Shown: in pieces, positions 34,466 to 47,165 of the stretch
Layout of the letters: every line of letters begins with the position of its first letter
How positions within the stretch are numbered: position 1 is the first letter of the stretch
DNA from: an uncultured Coriobacteriaceae bacterium
GTDB lineage: Bacteria; Actinomycetota; Coriobacteriia; Coriobacteriales; Atopobiaceae
Reading direction: 5' to 3'
Assembly: GCA_902778135.1 (NCBI GenBank)
Contig: CACYWP010000023.1
Location: 1 to 54,372 of the forward strand
Length of the DNA stretch: 54,372 nt
Program-made: the position numbers and the translations under genes
Notes under the pieces: generated by a model
Seen by the model: the letters and a program-made list of their open reading frames with translations, nothing else
What the model was told of the DNA's origin: nothing
The model's database searches: none

Positions 34466-34488
34466 GTAGCGATTCGTGTGGACGCTGG

Positions 34489-37400
34489 CTAGTCCTCGTC
34501 GATACCGCTCACCTGGGAGAGCAGGTCGTGCAGGCTGCCCAGGTCCTCGTTGATGATCTGCGGGTCGTTGGAGACGTCCTCGCTGCCACCAATCAGCTCG
34601 TCGTCGAAGCTGTGCTTGATCGGGGCGGCCGTGCCCAGCATGATGTCGCTGTCGGCATCCGGCGAGAAGACCATGTTCAGCAGCTGGGACAGGTCCTCGC
34701 TGTCGGCCTCGTCCTCGTCCGGCTCCAGGATGAACAGGAGGTTGCGGGCCTCGAGGCCGTCACGCAGCTCCTCGATCGCCTTGGCACCGATGCCGTCGAT
34801 GCGCAGCAGGTCGTCCTCGGTCTTGCCCACCAGGTCGCCGACCGTCTCGATGCCGACCTCGCCGAACTTGTTGGTCCAGCGCTGCGACACGCCCAGGTCG
34901 TCGAACAGGTAGAGCTTGGCGTCCTCGCTGGAGAGCGTGCGGCCGTTCTTGGAGTACACGCCACCGAAGCCGTAGTCGTCGCCAATCCAGTCGAGCTGCT
35001 TGGGCAGCTGCTCCTCGATGCCCTTGAGCTGGTCGGGAGCCCACTCGGGCAGCGACTTGGCCTGCGGGGACGTCGGGCCGTCGATGGTCTCGCCATGGTA
35101 GGTGAGGCGCACGTCGGCGTAGGGCTTGAGGCCCGTGCCGGCAGGGATCTTCTTGCCCACGATGACGTTGGACTTCAGGTCGAGCAGGTGGTCGACCTCG
35201 CCCTCGATGGCGGACTCGGTCAGGACGCCCGCGGTGCGGATGAACGACGCGCTGGACAGCCAGGAGTCGATGGAGCTGGCCACCTTCAGCGTGCCCAGGA
35301 TGACGGGCTCGGCCTCGGGCGGGGTGCCACCGGCCAGCGTGATGTTGCGGACCGTGTCGGCGAACACGTAGCGGTCGACGTACTGGCCCAGCAGGTAGGT
35401 GCTGTCGCCGGGGTTGGTCACCTGGACGCGACGCAGCATCTGACGCGCGATGACCTCGATGTGCTTGTCATTGAGGTCGACGCCCTGCGAGGTGTAGACG
35501 TCCTTGACGGACTCGACGAACGTGTGCATCGTCGACTCGATGTCGGTCAGGCTGCGCAGCTTGCGGAAGTTCACGAAGCCACGGGTGATCTGCTCGCCGG
35601 CGCGAACCTCGATCTCCTCGCCAGCCTCGAAGCGGTTCTTGACGTCGGGCATGAAGGTGACCGACGCGGGGACGCGCCACTCCTCCAGGATGCGGGTGTC
35701 GTCATCGGGGTCGAGGATTCGCAGCAGGTAGCCAGACTGCTCGCTGGTGATGGTGAGCTTGCCGGTGAACGGAGCCAGGTCCGCCTCGCGGCCCAGGATC
35801 TTCTCGTTGACGTTGCCGACGACGTCGAACATGCGGGCGACCGTCGGGAGGCCCTGCGTGATGTCGTCAGCGCCTGCGACGCCACCGGAGTGAATGGTGC
35901 GCATCGTCAGCTGGGTGCCCGGCTCGCCGATCGACTGGGCGGCGATGATGCCGACCGCCGTGCCGATGTTGACGGGACGACGCGTGGACAGGTCCCAGCC
36001 GTAGCACTTCTGGCAGACGCCATAGGCAGACCTGCAGGTGAGCAGCGCACGCAGCTCGACGCGCTTGACGCCGGCGGCAACCAGGGCATCCAGGTCGGCG
36101 CGGCTCTCGATGTAGCCACCGGCGGGGATGATGACCTCGCCCTCGGGGCTGCAGATGTCGTTGAGCGCGCAGCGGCCGATCAGGTCGGTGTCCACGTCCT
36201 TCTCGCCCGGCTTGATGAGCGGGTAGGTGACGCCCTCGTCGGTGCCGCAGTCCTCCTCGCGGACGATGACGTCCTGGGCGACGTCGACCAGACGACGCGT
36301 CAGGTAACCGGAGTCGGAGGTGTGGGAGGCCGTGTCGACCAGGCCCTTGCGGGCGCCGTAGGTGGAGATGAAGTACTCCAGCGGCTCCAGGCCCTCGCGG
36401 AAGTTCGCCTTGATGGGCAGGTCGATGGTGTCACCGGACATGTCGGCCATCAGGCCGCGCATGCCGGCAAGCTGGCGCAGCTGGGTCTTGGAGCCTCGGG
36501 CGCCGGAGTCGGCCATCATGTAGATGGGGTTGTCCTCGTCGAAGCCCTCGAGCATCTCGGAGCCCAGGATGTCGGTGCACTCGGACCAGGCGTCGACGAC
36601 CTCCTTGTGACGCTCGGGCTCGGACAGGAAGCCGGCCTCGTAGTAGTCGTTGATGTCGTTGACCTTCTCCTGGGTCTCGTCGAGCAGCTGCTGCTTGTCG
36701 CCCGGGATGACGGCGTCCCAGACCGAGACGGTCAGGCCGGCGCGGGTCGCGTAGTGGAAGCCGGTGTACTTGATGGCGTCCAGGATCGGCTCGACCTCGG
36801 AGGTGCTGTAGCGGTCGCAGCAGTCGTTGACCAGCGTGCCGATGTCGCCCTTGGACATCTTGTAGTTGATGTAGGGGTAGTCGCCGGGCAGGCACTGGTT
36901 GTTGAAGATGACGCGGCCGATGGTGGTCTCGAAGCGCACGGGGCGGTCGGTGACGTCCAGGTCGGTGAACTCGGACTTGGAGGTCTTGATGCGGAACAGC
37001 TTGCGGCCGTCCTGCTCGACGTTGGCGTCATCGGCGCTCACACGCACCTGGATCTTGGCCTGGATGTCAAGGCCGTCGCGGCAGTCATAGGCATTGAGCG
37101 CGTCGGCGAAGCTTGCGAAGACGCGGTCCTCGCCTGCCAAGCCCTCCTTCTCGGTGGTGAGGAAGTACACGCCGAAGACCATGTCCTGCGACGGGACCGT
37201 CAGCACCTTGCCCGATGCGGGCGAGCGCAGGTTGTTCGAGGACAGCATCAGCACGCGGGCCTCGGTCTGGGCCTGGGTGGACAGCGGCACGTGCACCGAC
37301 ATCTGGTCGCCGTCGAAGTCGGCGTTGAACGGTGCGCACACCAGCGGGTGCAGGTGGATGGCCTTGCCCTCGACCAGGACCGGCTCGAAGGCCTGGATGG

Positions 37401-38919
37401 ACAGGCGGTGCAGGGTCGGTGCGCGGTTGAGCAGGACCAGACGGTTGTGGATGACCTCCTCCAGCACGTCCCAGACGGCCGGTGCGCTGCGGTCGATGGC
37501 GCGCTTGGCGCCCTTGATGTTCTCGACCTTGCCCAGCTCGACGAGGCGACGCATGACGAAGGGCTTGAACAGCTCGAGCGCCATGGTCGAGGGCAGGCCG
37601 CACTGGTGCAGCTTGAGGTGCGGGTCGACGACGATGACCGAACGGCCGGAGTAGTCGACGCGCTTGCCCAGCAGGTTCTGGCGGAAGCGTCCCTGCTTGC
37701 CCTTGAGGGCCTCTGCCAGCGACTTCAGCGGACGCCCGCCACGACCGGTGACGGGGCGGCCACGACGGCCGTTGTCGAACAGGGCGTCCACGGACTCCTG
37801 CAGCATGCGCTTCTCGTTGTTGACGATGATCGCGGGGGCGTCCAGGTCCAGCAGGCGCTTCAGGCGGTTGTTGCGGTTGATGACGCGACGGTACAGGTCG
37901 TTGAGGTCGGACGCCGCGAAGCGGCCGCCGTCCAGCTGGACCATCGGGCGCAGGTCGGGCGGGATGACCGGGATGACGTCGAGGATCATGTTGGCCGGGT
38001 CGTTGCCGCCCTTCAGGAAGGCGTCCACGACCTCCAGGCGCTTGACCGCCTTCTCCTTCTTCTGCTTCTGGGACTCCTCGGAGGCCACGATGGCACGCAG
38101 CTCCTCGGCCTCGGCACCCAGGTCGACGCCGCACAGCAGGTCGCGGACGGCCTCGGCACCCATGCCACCCTTGAAGTAGATGGAGTAGTAGCGCTTCATC
38201 TCGGTGAAGAGGCTCTCGTCGGAGATCAGCTCGCGCTTCTCCAGCTGCATGAACTTGTCGAAGGCCTCGCGACGCAGCTGCTTCTCCTCCTCGTACTCCT
38301 CCTCGAGGTCGGCGATGCCGGCACGGATCTCGTCGGCGGACAGCGGCTCGATGTCGTCGAACTCGTCGTCGGAGGGCTCGCCCTGGGCCTTCAGGCGCTC
38401 GATCTCGTCGTCGCGCTCGGCGTCCAGCTCCTCCAGGTCGGCTGCCAGCTCCTCCTTCAGGTCCTCGGCGTCGGCCTCGCGGGCCTCGGTGTCCACGTCG
38501 GTGATGACGTAGGAGGCGAAGTAGAGCACCTTCTCCAGGTCCTTGCTCTTGATGTCGAGCAGGCGGGCCAGCGGGAAGCTGGTCGGGCTCTTGAAGTACC
38601 AGATGTGGCTGACGGGGGCCGCCAGCTCGATGTGACCCATGCGGTCGCGGCGCACCTTGGCGCTCGTCACCTCGACGCCGCAGCGCTCGCAGACGATGCC
38701 CTTGAAGCGGATGCCCTTGTACTTGCCGCAGGAGCACTCCCAGTCCTTGACGGGACCGAAGATCTTCTCGCAGAACAGGCCGTCCTTCTCGGGCTTGAGG
38801 GTGCGGTAGTTGATGGTCTCGGGCTTCTTCACCTCGCCATGGGACCAGCTGCGAATCTGGTCGGCAGAGGCCAGCGAGATCTTGATTGCGTCGAAATCGG
38901 TGGTATCGAAGTCTGCCAC
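34489..38919 (-). CDS. rpoC: RNA polymerase beta' subunit
   Basis: The product has 1476 aa. The N-terminal zinc finger (CSCGKYKG...CERCG) and the active-site NADFDGD, which holds the catalytic magnesium, are present, as are the trigger-loop region (GPSQETR-like [15 protein letters not shown]) and the second zinc-binding cluster ([15 protein letters not shown]). There is an acidic insertion around residues 155-200. RpoC forms the catalytic centre of RNA polymerase with RpoB. The start codon is GTG at 38917-38919; its AAGGAG ribosome-binding site overlaps the rpoB stop, so the subunits are translationally coupled. Confidence 0.99.
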   Translation of the reverse strand: MADFDTTDFDAIKISLASADQIRSWSHGEVKKPETINYRTLKPEKDGLFCEKIFGPVKDWECSCGKYKGIRFKGIVCERCGVEVTSAKVRRDRMGHIELAAPVSHIWYFKSPTSFPLARLLDIKSKDLEKVLYFASYVITDVDTEAREADAEDLKEELAADLEELDAERDDEIERLKAQGEPSDDEFDDIEPLSADEIRAGIADLEEEYEEEKQLRREAFDKFMQLEKRELISDESLFTEMKRYYSIYFKGGMGAEAVRDLLCGVDLGAEAEELRAIVASEESQKQKKEKAVKRLEVVDAFLKGGNDPANMILDVIPVIPPDLRPMVQLDGGRFAASDLNDLYRRVINRNNRLKRLLDLDAPAIIVNNEKRMLQESVDALFDNGRRGRPVTGRGGRPLKSLAEALKGKQGRFRQNLLGKRVDYSGRSVIVVDPHLKLHQCGLPSTMALELFKPFVMRRLVELGKVENIKGAKRAIDRSAPAVWDVLEEVIHNRLVLLNRAPTLHRLSIQAFEPVLVEGKAIHLHPLVCAPFNADFDGDQMSVHVPLSTQAQTEARVLMLSSNNLRSPASGKVLTVPSQDMVFGVYFLTTEKEGLAGEDRVFASFADALNAYDCRDGLDIQAKIQVRVSADDANVEQDGRKLFRIKTSKSEFTDLDVTDRPVRFETTIGRVIFNNQCLPGDYPYINYKMSKGDIGTLVNDCCDRYSTSEVEPILDAIKYTGFHYATRAGLTVSVWDAVIPGDKQQLLDETQEKVNDINDYYEAGFLSEPERHKEVVDAWSECTDILGSEMLEGFDEDNPIYMMADSGARGSKTQLRQLAGMRGLMADMSGDTIDLPIKANFREGLEPLEYFISTYGARKGLVDTASHTSDSGYLTRRLVDVAQDVIVREEDCGTDEGVTYPLIKPGEKDVDTDLIGRCALNDICSPEGEVIIPAGGYIESRADLDALVAAGVKRVELRALLTCRSAYGVCQKCYGWDLSTRRPVNIGTAVGIIAAQSIGEPGTQLTMRTIHSGGVAGADDITQGLPTVARMFDVVGNVNEKILGREADLAPFTGKLTITSEQSGYLLRILDPDDDTRILEEWRVPASVTFMPDVKNRFEAGEEIEVRAGEQITRGFVNFRKLRSLTDIESTMHTFVESVKDVYTSQGVDLNDKHIEVIARQMLRRVQVTNPGDSTYLLGQYVDRYVFADTVRNITLAGGTPPEAEPVILGTLKVASSIDSWLSSASFIRTAGVLTESAIEGEVDHLLDLKSNVIVGKKIPAGTGLKPYADVRLTYHGETIDGPTSPQAKSLPEWAPDQLKGIEEQLPKQLDWIGDDYGFGGVYSKNGRTLSSEDAKLYLFDDLGVSQRWTNKFGEVGIETVGDLVGKTEDDLLRIDGIGAKAIEELRDGLEARNLLFILEPDEDEADSEDLSQLLNMVFSPDADSDIMLGTAAPIKHSFDDELIGGSEDVSNDPQIINEDLGSLHDLLSQVSGIDED

Positions 38920-38924
38920 GTTCG

Positions 38925-42443
<3,519 letters not shown>

Positions 42444-42496
42444 CGGGCGTTTCCTCCTTAGGTAAGACGAAAGAGCGGCAGTTGTCGCAATCTAAT

Positions 42497-42525
42497 AAAG
42501 TAACGGAGAACATAGATTTGGTCAA
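42497..42525 (-). promoter_or_regulatory. rpoBC promoter
   Basis: On the minus strand TTGACC (42520-42525) and TACTTT (42497-42502) are separated by 17 nt, ahead of the GTG start of rpoB. Confidence 0.6.
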
Positions 42526-42753
42526 CGAAAAAGTCTTGACAACGCTCTGGATATCGACTATATAGAACGTTCTCCCCTTTTTACCTGCGCAAACTAAGAA
42601 GTCAAATTGTGAAGCTGCTGTGTGGACGCCTAGCACGCTGCAGTGCCTTCTGTCAAGTCCCAACTTTTGCCGCTTGACGATGAGGCCCGCGCCGGCATGC
42701 TGGCATGCGGGTGCGGGCCGCTTTCCCATCGGAAGCGCTGGCGGAACCCTACG

Positions 42754-42783
42754 AAAAACGGGGTCGGACGATGGTCCGACCCC
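42754..42783 (-). terminator. Terminator of rplJL
   Basis: The perfect 10-bp stem GGGGTCGGAC/GTCCGACCCC (42760-42769 with 42774-42783) is followed on the minus strand by GTTTTTCG, a classical intrinsic terminator. Confidence 0.9.
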
Positions 42784-42810
42784 GCATGCGAAGCGCTTGT
42801 GTGCCTGAAG

Positions 42811-43191
42811 TTACTTCAGGGTGACGGTGGCGCCGGCCTCCTCGAGCTGCTTCTTGGCGGCCTCGGCGTCGTCCTTCTTGGCGCCCTCGATGAGCACCTT
42901 CGGGGCGCTCTCGACGGCCTCCTTGGCCTCCTTCAGGCCAAGGCTGGTGAGGGAGCGGACGACCTTGATGACGGCGATCTTGTTGGAGCCGAAGGCGGTC
43001 AGCTCGACGTCGAAGTTGGTCTTCTCCTCTTCCTCCTCGGCAGCGGCGGCGGGGCCAGCAGCGGCGACGGCGACAGGAGCGGCGGCGGAGACACCAAAGG
43101 TGTCCTCGATGGCGTGAACGAGCTCAGAGGCCTCGAGCAGGGTCATTTCCTTGAGGGCGTCAACGATTTCCTCGGTGGTAAGCTTTGCCAT
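42811..43191 (-). CDS. rplL: 50S ribosomal protein L7/L12
   Basis: The product has 126 aa. The N-terminal dimerisation segment ([22 protein letters not shown]), a flexible Ala/Gly/Pro/Glu hinge and the C-terminal factor-binding domain ([21 protein letters not shown]) are all present. The L7/L12 stalk recruits and activates translational GTPases. The ATG at 43191 follows AAAGGA; the open frame continues to 43227 without support. It lies 102 nt after rplJ and ends in a strong terminator. Confidence 0.98.
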   Translation of the reverse strand: MAKLTTEEIVDALKEMTLLEASELVHAIEDTFGVSAAAPVAVAAAGPAAAAEEEEEKTNFDVELTAFGSNKIAVIKVVRSLTSLGLKEAKEAVESAPKVLIEGAKKDDAEAAKKQLEEAGATVTLK

Positions 43192-43292
43192 TTCTTCAAA
43201 TCCTTTCGAGTGCCCATGCGTGCGCATGGATGCGTTTTGTCATGCGAGGCACGGATGCCTCAGGTGGTGCAGCGGGGCACCGGGCAGAGGGC

Positions 43293-43823
43293 CTAGGCAG
43301 CCTGCTGCTCGTCCTCCGCTTCGTTGATGGCCTTGATTGCACGTGCGAGTCCACCGGGGACCTCGTTGATGCAGTAGGCGATGTCGCGGGCGAAACCGGC
43401 GATGAGGCCGGCGATCTGACCGAAGAGCTGCTCGCGAGTGGGAAGATCGGCGTAGGCCTTGGCCTCGTCAGCGGTCAGGGCAACACCGTCGGCGATGCCG
43501 CCGAGGATCTCGGTCTTCTTGCTCTTGGTGGCGAACTCCTTCAGCACCTTTGCCGGGGAGACGGGATCGTCAGCGAAGAACACGTAGGAGCAGGTACCCA
43601 CCAGGACATCGTCCAATGCGGGCATCTCGGCCTGCTCGAGAGCGATCTTGACGATGTTGTTCTTGTAGACCTTCATCTGGCCGCCTGCCTCGCGCAGGGC
43701 GCGACGCAGCTCCTGGGTCTCCTTGACGGTCAGGCCGCGGTAATCCACGACATAGAAGCCAGAGGAGGCCTCGAGCGAAGCGTTGACCTTCTCGAGCATC
43801 TCGTACTTTGACTGTGATGGCAT
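43293..43823 (-). CDS. rplJ: 50S ribosomal protein L10
   Basis: The product has 176 aa starting MPSQSKYEMLEKV, with SSGFYVVDYRGLTVKE and ALREAGGQMKVYKNNI, the rRNA-binding domain; the C-terminal helix anchors L7/L12 dimers. The ATG at 43823 is chosen because GGGAGGT lies 7 nt before it; the long upstream frame to 44036 runs through the leader RNA. It is controlled by an L10 leader structure at about 43930-43995. Confidence 0.98.
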   Translation of the reverse strand: MPSQSKYEMLEKVNASLEASSGFYVVDYRGLTVKETQELRRALREAGGQMKVYKNNIVKIALEQAEMPALDDVLVGTCSYVFFADDPVSPAKVLKEFATKSKKTEILGGIADGVALTADEAKAYADLPTREQLFGQIAGLIAGFARDIAYCINEVPGGLARAIKAINEAEDEQQAA

Positions 43824-43885
43824 GTAGTACACCTCCCTTGCATGCGATACGGGCACGACCACCAACGTTAGGTGGGCCTTCACGC

Positions 43886-43918
43886 AAAAGACCCCGCTGG
43901 CGCAGCCAGACAGGGTCC
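43886..43918 (-). terminator. Attenuator-like hairpin between L10 leader and rplJ
   Basis: Bases 43890-43918 fold into a GC-rich stem (GGACCCTG...CTGGC paired with GCCAG...GGGGTC) that on the minus strand runs directly into TTTT (43886-43889). It lies after the L10-binding structure and before rplJ, where a conditional terminator would act. Confidence 0.65.
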
Positions 43919-43925
43919 AAGAGAT

Positions 43926-43998
43926 GCAATCTTTCAGACCACCTCGGCAGGCGGGATGTCCCATTAAGCCTTTCGGCACCGGCTGTCTCTGGCAGCGG
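43926..43998 (-). ncRNA. Ribosomal protein L10 leader (cis-regulatory RNA)
   Basis: On the minus strand the 5' leader of rplJ has the conserved L10-leader landmarks: GCCAGAGACAGCCGGTGCC, then AAGGCTTAATGGG, then CCTGCCGAGGTGG. The L10(L12)4 complex binds this RNA and represses its own operon. It lies about 20-90 nt downstream of the predicted transcription start, and the rplJ ATG is about 105 nt further on. Confidence 0.85.
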
Positions 43999-44023
43999 AC
44001 GTGCAATGACACGAACAGAAGAC

Positions 44024-44052
44024 ATAATGCCAGCATGCGGCGGCGCTGTCAA
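44024..44052 (-). promoter_or_regulatory. Promoter of rplJL
   Basis: On the minus strand a perfect TTGACA (44047-44052), a 17-nt spacer and CATTAT (44024-44029). It drives the approximately 195-nt leader of rplJ. Confidence 0.8.
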
Positions 44053-44195
44053 GTGGTCAGATGTTCGGCGCAAGCTCTCCATAGGCAGGGGTGGTTGCGG
44101 GTTGGCTGGCGGACCGGTGGGCGACCGGTCCGCAGCTTGGGACGAATCGGGCGCCGCTATGGCCCCGCTGGCAGACGGCTGCGCTCCCGGTCCGC

Positions 44196-44230
44196 AAAAA
44201 ACCGCCTCTCGGCAATTGCCGGGAGGCGGT
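44196..44230 (-). terminator. Terminator of rplKA
   Basis: Inverted repeat 44201-44230 (ACCGCCTC.../...GAGGCGGT, with central GGCAATTGCC) followed on the minus strand by a run of six T. Strong intrinsic terminator 26 nt beyond the rplA stop. Confidence 0.92.
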
Positions 44231-44256
44231 CTCGCTTGAAGCCTTGTGCCGCGTTA

Positions 44257-44961
44257 CTAGGCGGTGAAGTTGCGGGTGATGGTGGTGTCGACCTTGACGC
44301 CGGGGCCCATCGTCGAGGAGAAGACGACGCTCTTGACGTAGCGGCCCTTGGCCGTGGACGGCTTGACGCGCAGCAGCTCGGTGAGCAGGGCGCCGTAGTT
44401 CTCGGCCAGCTTCTCGGTCTCGAAGGAAACCTTGCCCATCGGCACGTGGCAGATGCCGTAACGGTCGGCACGATACTCGACGCGGCCGGCCTTGAGCTCC
44501 TTGACCATGCGCTCGACGTCCATGGTCACGGTGCCCAGCTTGGGGTTGGGCATGAGGCCACGGGGGCCGAGGATGCGGCCGAGACGACCGACCTTGCTCA
44601 TCATGTTGGGCGTGGCGATGCAGGCGTCGAAGTTGATGTTGCCAGCCTGGATCTGGGCAACCAGGTCGTCGGAACCGATGACGTCGGCGCCGGCAGCCTC
44701 GGCCTCGGCGGCCTTGGCACCCTCGGCGAAGACGGCGACGCGCACGTCCTTGCCGATGCCGTTGGGCAGACTGATGGAGCCGCGGACGTTCTGGTCGGCC
44801 TTGCGGGTGTCGACGCCCAGACGGACGGAGCACTCGATGGTCTCATCGAACTTGGCGGACGAGATGTCCTTGACGAGCTGCATGGCCTCCATCGGGGTGT
44901 GCAGCTTGCGGCGGTCGACCTTGGCGAGATCGGCCTTGTAACGCTTTCCGTGCTTCGGCAT
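44257..44961 (-). CDS. rplA: 50S ribosomal protein L1
   Basis: The product has 234 aa, standard length, starting MPKHGKRYKADLAKVDRRK, with GRLGRILGPRGLMPNPKLGT, the rRNA-binding loop. L1 forms the mobile stalk at the E site and can repress its own operon. AGGAGGT precedes the ATG, and it follows rplK by 96 nt. Confidence 0.99.
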   Translation of the reverse strand: MPKHGKRYKADLAKVDRRKLHTPMEAMQLVKDISSAKFDETIECSVRLGVDTRKADQNVRGSISLPNGIGKDVRVAVFAEGAKAAEAEAAGADVIGSDDLVAQIQAGNINFDACIATPNMMSKVGRLGRILGPRGLMPNPKLGTVTMDVERMVKELKAGRVEYRADRYGICHVPMGKVSFETEKLAENYGALLTELLRVKPSTAKGRYVKSVVFSSTMGPGVKVDTTITRNFTA

Positions 44962-45057
44962 GTTCCTACCTCCTATGGTAAGTGCGTGGTTGACGGGCGC
45001 CGATGCCCTCCCACTATGCGTTGGCGCCGCGTTGTCGCGACGCCGTGATACCCAATG

Positions 45058-45486
45058 CTACTCGGCGATGGTGACGCCCATCGAGCGAGCGGTGCCGGCG
45101 ATGATCTTCTTGGCGGCGTCGATGTCGTTGGCGTTGAGGTCCGGCATCTTGATCTCGGCGATCTTGGTCAGCTGCTCGTCGGTGAGCTGGCCCACCTTGT
45201 CGCGCTGGGGCACGCCAGAGCCGCTCTTCAGGCCAAGCTCCTTCTTGATGAGCTGGGCCGCGGGCGGGGTCTTGGTGACGAAGTCGAAGGTGCGGTCCTC
45301 GTAGACGGTGATCTCGACGGGGATGATGTCGCCAGCCTTGTCCTGCGTGGCAGCGTTGAACTGCTGGCAGAACTGCATGATGTTGACCTGGGCGGCACCA
45401 AGCGCGGGACCTACCGGAGGAGCGGGGTTAGCCTGACCGGCGGGAATCTGGAGCTTGATGAAATGGGTGACGTTCTTCCTGGCCAT
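45058..45486 (-). CDS. rplK: 50S ribosomal protein L11
   Basis: The product has 142 aa: [22 protein letters not shown], the proline-rich factor-binding N-terminal domain, and the C-terminal rRNA-binding domain ending [11 protein letters not shown]11 organises the GTPase-associated centre and is needed for RelA-type stringent activation. CAGGAGG lies just before the ATG. It sits between nusG and rplA in the usual order. Confidence 0.99.
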   Translation of the reverse strand: MARKNVTHFIKLQIPAGQANPAPPVGPALGAAQVNIMQFCQQFNAATQDKAGDIIPVEITVYEDRTFDFVTKTPPAAQLIKKELGLKSGSGVPQRDKVGQLTDEQLTKIAEIKMPDLNANDIDAAKKIIAGTARSMGVTIAE

Positions 45487-45578
45487 CTGAGCCTCCTGAT
45501 GATGGAAACGTTGCTGTCTATCTCTGTGCCTGCGTCCGAGAAGCTATCCTCACCGATACCGAACGCCTGCCGATTTGC

Positions 45579-46139
45579 CTACGCGATGACCGTGACCTGA
45601 TCGAGCGTGAGCTCGACGGGGGTGTCGCGGCCGAAGATGGTGAGCATGACCCGCACCTTGCCGGCTTCTGCGTTGACCTCGGAGACCTGCCCGTCGAAGT
45701 CGGCGAGAGGACCAGAGATGACGCGTACGGCCATGCCCGGCTCGAGGCTGGAGGTGGTGTGCTTGGCGACGGGAGCGCCGCTGCGAGGGTTGCTGCGACG
45801 CATGATCTTGTTGTACTCGTCACGACGCAGGGGCGTCGGCTTGCCATCGATGCCCACGAAACCCGTGACGCCAGGGGTGTTGCGCACGATCTGCCAGAGG
45901 TTGTCGTCAACCACGCCACCGATGCACTCCATGCGCACCAGGACGTAACCCGGGAAGACCTTAGCCTCCTTGGTCTCGCGCTTGCCGCCATCCTTGATCT
46001 CCGTGACCTCCTCGGTCGGGATCTGGATGTCAACGATCTTGTCCTCGACGCCGTAGGTCTCGATGCGGTGCTCGAGGTCGGTCTTCACCTTGTTCTCGTA
46101 GCCGGAGTAGGTGTGGACCACGTACCAACGCTTAGCCAT
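45579..46139 (-). CDS. nusG: Transcription elongation/antitermination factor NusG
   Basis: The product has 186 aa. The NGN domain begins RWYVVHTYSGYENKVKTDLE and contains KVFPGYVLVRM; the C-terminal KOW domain has MAVRVISGPLADFDGQV. NusG binds RNA polymerase and links it to the ribosome, Rho or S10/NusE. It starts 3 nt after secE, showing tight coupling. Confidence 0.99.
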   Translation of the reverse strand: MAKRWYVVHTYSGYENKVKTDLEHRIETYGVEDKIVDIQIPTEEVTEIKDGGKRETKEAKVFPGYVLVRMECIGGVVDDNLWQIVRNTPGVTGFVGIDGKPTPLRRDEYNKIMRRSNPRSGAPVAKHTTSSLEPGMAVRVISGPLADFDGQVSEVNAEAGKVRVMLTIFGRDTPVELTLDQVTVIA

Positions 46140-46142
46140 CTG

Positions 46143-46517
46143 CTACCCCCTCAGGCTGGTGAAGCCGACGAGGGCGGCAACGATGCCGGTGTCGACAAGC
46201 CAGACGGCGAAGCCGAAGATGATCAGCGACGCGATGACGGCGACGGAGTAGTTGGTCAGCTCGGTGCGGCTGGGCCAGGTGACGCGGCGCATCTCGGCAC
46301 GCACGGCAGAGAAGTAGCTGCGCGTACGGGCAATGATGCCACTGTCCTTGGCGCCGGACACCTTGACCGGAGCCTTCTTGGAAGCCTGAGCAGCTGCGGC
46401 CTTGCTCTTCTTGACGCTGGCCTTGGCAGCGGATTCGGCAGCAACGACCTCGCGCTCGGCACGCTCGCGCTGCCTCGCCTGGCGAGCCGACCTCTTGTTG
46501 CGATCCTTGTTAGCCAT
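46143..46517 (-). CDS. secE: Preprotein translocase subunit SecE
   Basis: The product has 124 aa. A long basic, Ala/Lys-rich N-terminal extension precedes the conserved SecE core EMRRVTWPSRTEL and one transmembrane helix (VAVIASLIIFGFAVWLVD). SecE clamps SecY in the protein-conducting channel. It lies between tRNA-Trp and nusG, the usual actinobacterial order. Confidence 0.97.
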   Translation of the reverse strand: MANKDRNKRSARQARQRERAEREVVAAESAAKASVKKSKAAAAQASKKAPVKVSGAKDSGIIARTRSYFSAVRAEMRRVTWPSRTELTNYSVAVIASLIIFGFAVWLVDTGIVAALVGFTSLRG

Positions 46518-46596
46518 CTCTCAAACTCCTCCGAGGCTTTCTGCCCCTCTTATGATAGAAACCGGCCAACCCATACGGGAAGGCCGGTGGTGTTTC

Positions 46597-46672
46597 TGGC
46601 ACGCCGGGAAGGACTCGAACCCTCAACCAACGGTTTTGGAGACCGCCGCTCTACCAATTGAACTACCGGCGT
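46597..46672 (-). tRNA. tRNA-Trp (CCA)
   Basis: The 76-nt cloverleaf includes an encoded 3' CCA. The acceptor ACGCCGG pairs with CCGGCGT; the D-loop, a GGTCTCCAAAACC anticodon arm with CCA anticodon, and GGTTCGAGTCC in the T-arm are present. It lies between rpmG and secE. Confidence 0.97.
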
Positions 46673-46690
46673 GTGATGCGACTCCCTATT

Positions 46691-46840
46691 TTAGCGAGTC
46701 TCGCGATGCGCGGTGTGCTTGCGGCACCACGGGCAATATTTCTTCAACTCCATACGATCGGGAGTGTTTGCCTTGTTCTTATTCGTAGTGTAGTTGCGGC
46801 GCTTGCACTCAGTGCACGCAAGGGTAACCATAGTACGCAT
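46691..46840 (-). CDS. rpmG: 50S ribosomal protein L33
   Basis: The product has 49 aa: [17 protein letters not shown], then [17 protein letters not shown]. The two CxxC pairs (CTEC, CPWC) form a zinc-binding (C+) L33. AGGAGG lies 8 nt before the ATG at 46840; a second Met three codons in is possible. It is the first gene of the rpmG-tRNA-Trp-secE-nusG transcript and has its own promoter. Confidence 0.97.
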   Translation of the reverse strand: MRTMVTLACTECKRRNYTTNKNKANTPDRMELKKYCPWCRKHTAHRETR

Positions 46841-47101
46841 GCTTGAATCCTCCTGTTGGTAGCCACCTTCGGGACTACCCCAAAGGTGACGCGAAGAGAT
46901 ACGTTACCATCCTGACGTGGTGCCTGTCAACGGGTGATTGCGTATCGTTCCCCTATCAACAAAACTACAAATAGTGGCGGGGCGCCGTCCCTGGCGACCG
47001 CGCCTGACGCCCTCTGCTGCAAGCGACGTGATCTGCTTGGCCGTATCGGAAGCCAACGGGTCCTCCCCCACCGCGACCGGTCACCTTCCCTGCCACACGG
47101 A
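46841..47101. other. tuf-rpmG intergenic region
   Basis: It contains the rpmG promoter at 46901-46930 and, beyond it, about 170 nt in which I see no gene or strong structure before the tuf terminator. Confidence 0.5.
46901..46930 (-). promoter_or_regulatory. Promoter of rpmG-tRNA-Trp-secE-nusG
   Basis: On the minus strand a perfect TTGACA (46925-46930), an 18-nt spacer and TAACGT (46901-46906), about 60 nt before the rpmG ATG. Confidence 0.75.
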
Positions 47102-47133
47102 AAGGGGGCCCGCACCTGCGTGCGAGCCCCCTT
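47102..47133 (-). terminator. Terminator of tuf
   Basis: Stem 47102-47115 with 47120-47133, 14 bp with one mismatch and a 4-nt loop, followed by a short TT/TCC on the minus strand, 32 nt after the tuf stop. Confidence 0.8.
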
Positions 47134-47165
47134 GAACGTCGCGTATCTCTAGCTAGTAGCGGGTA

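Larger units (their letters stand above)
42444..42810. other. rplL-rpoB intergenic region
   Basis: The 367-nt gap holds the rplL terminator, the rpoB promoter and a 10-bp palindrome AGAACGTTCT at about 42567-42576. No gene is supported; the small open frames are not conserved-looking. Confidence 0.6.
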
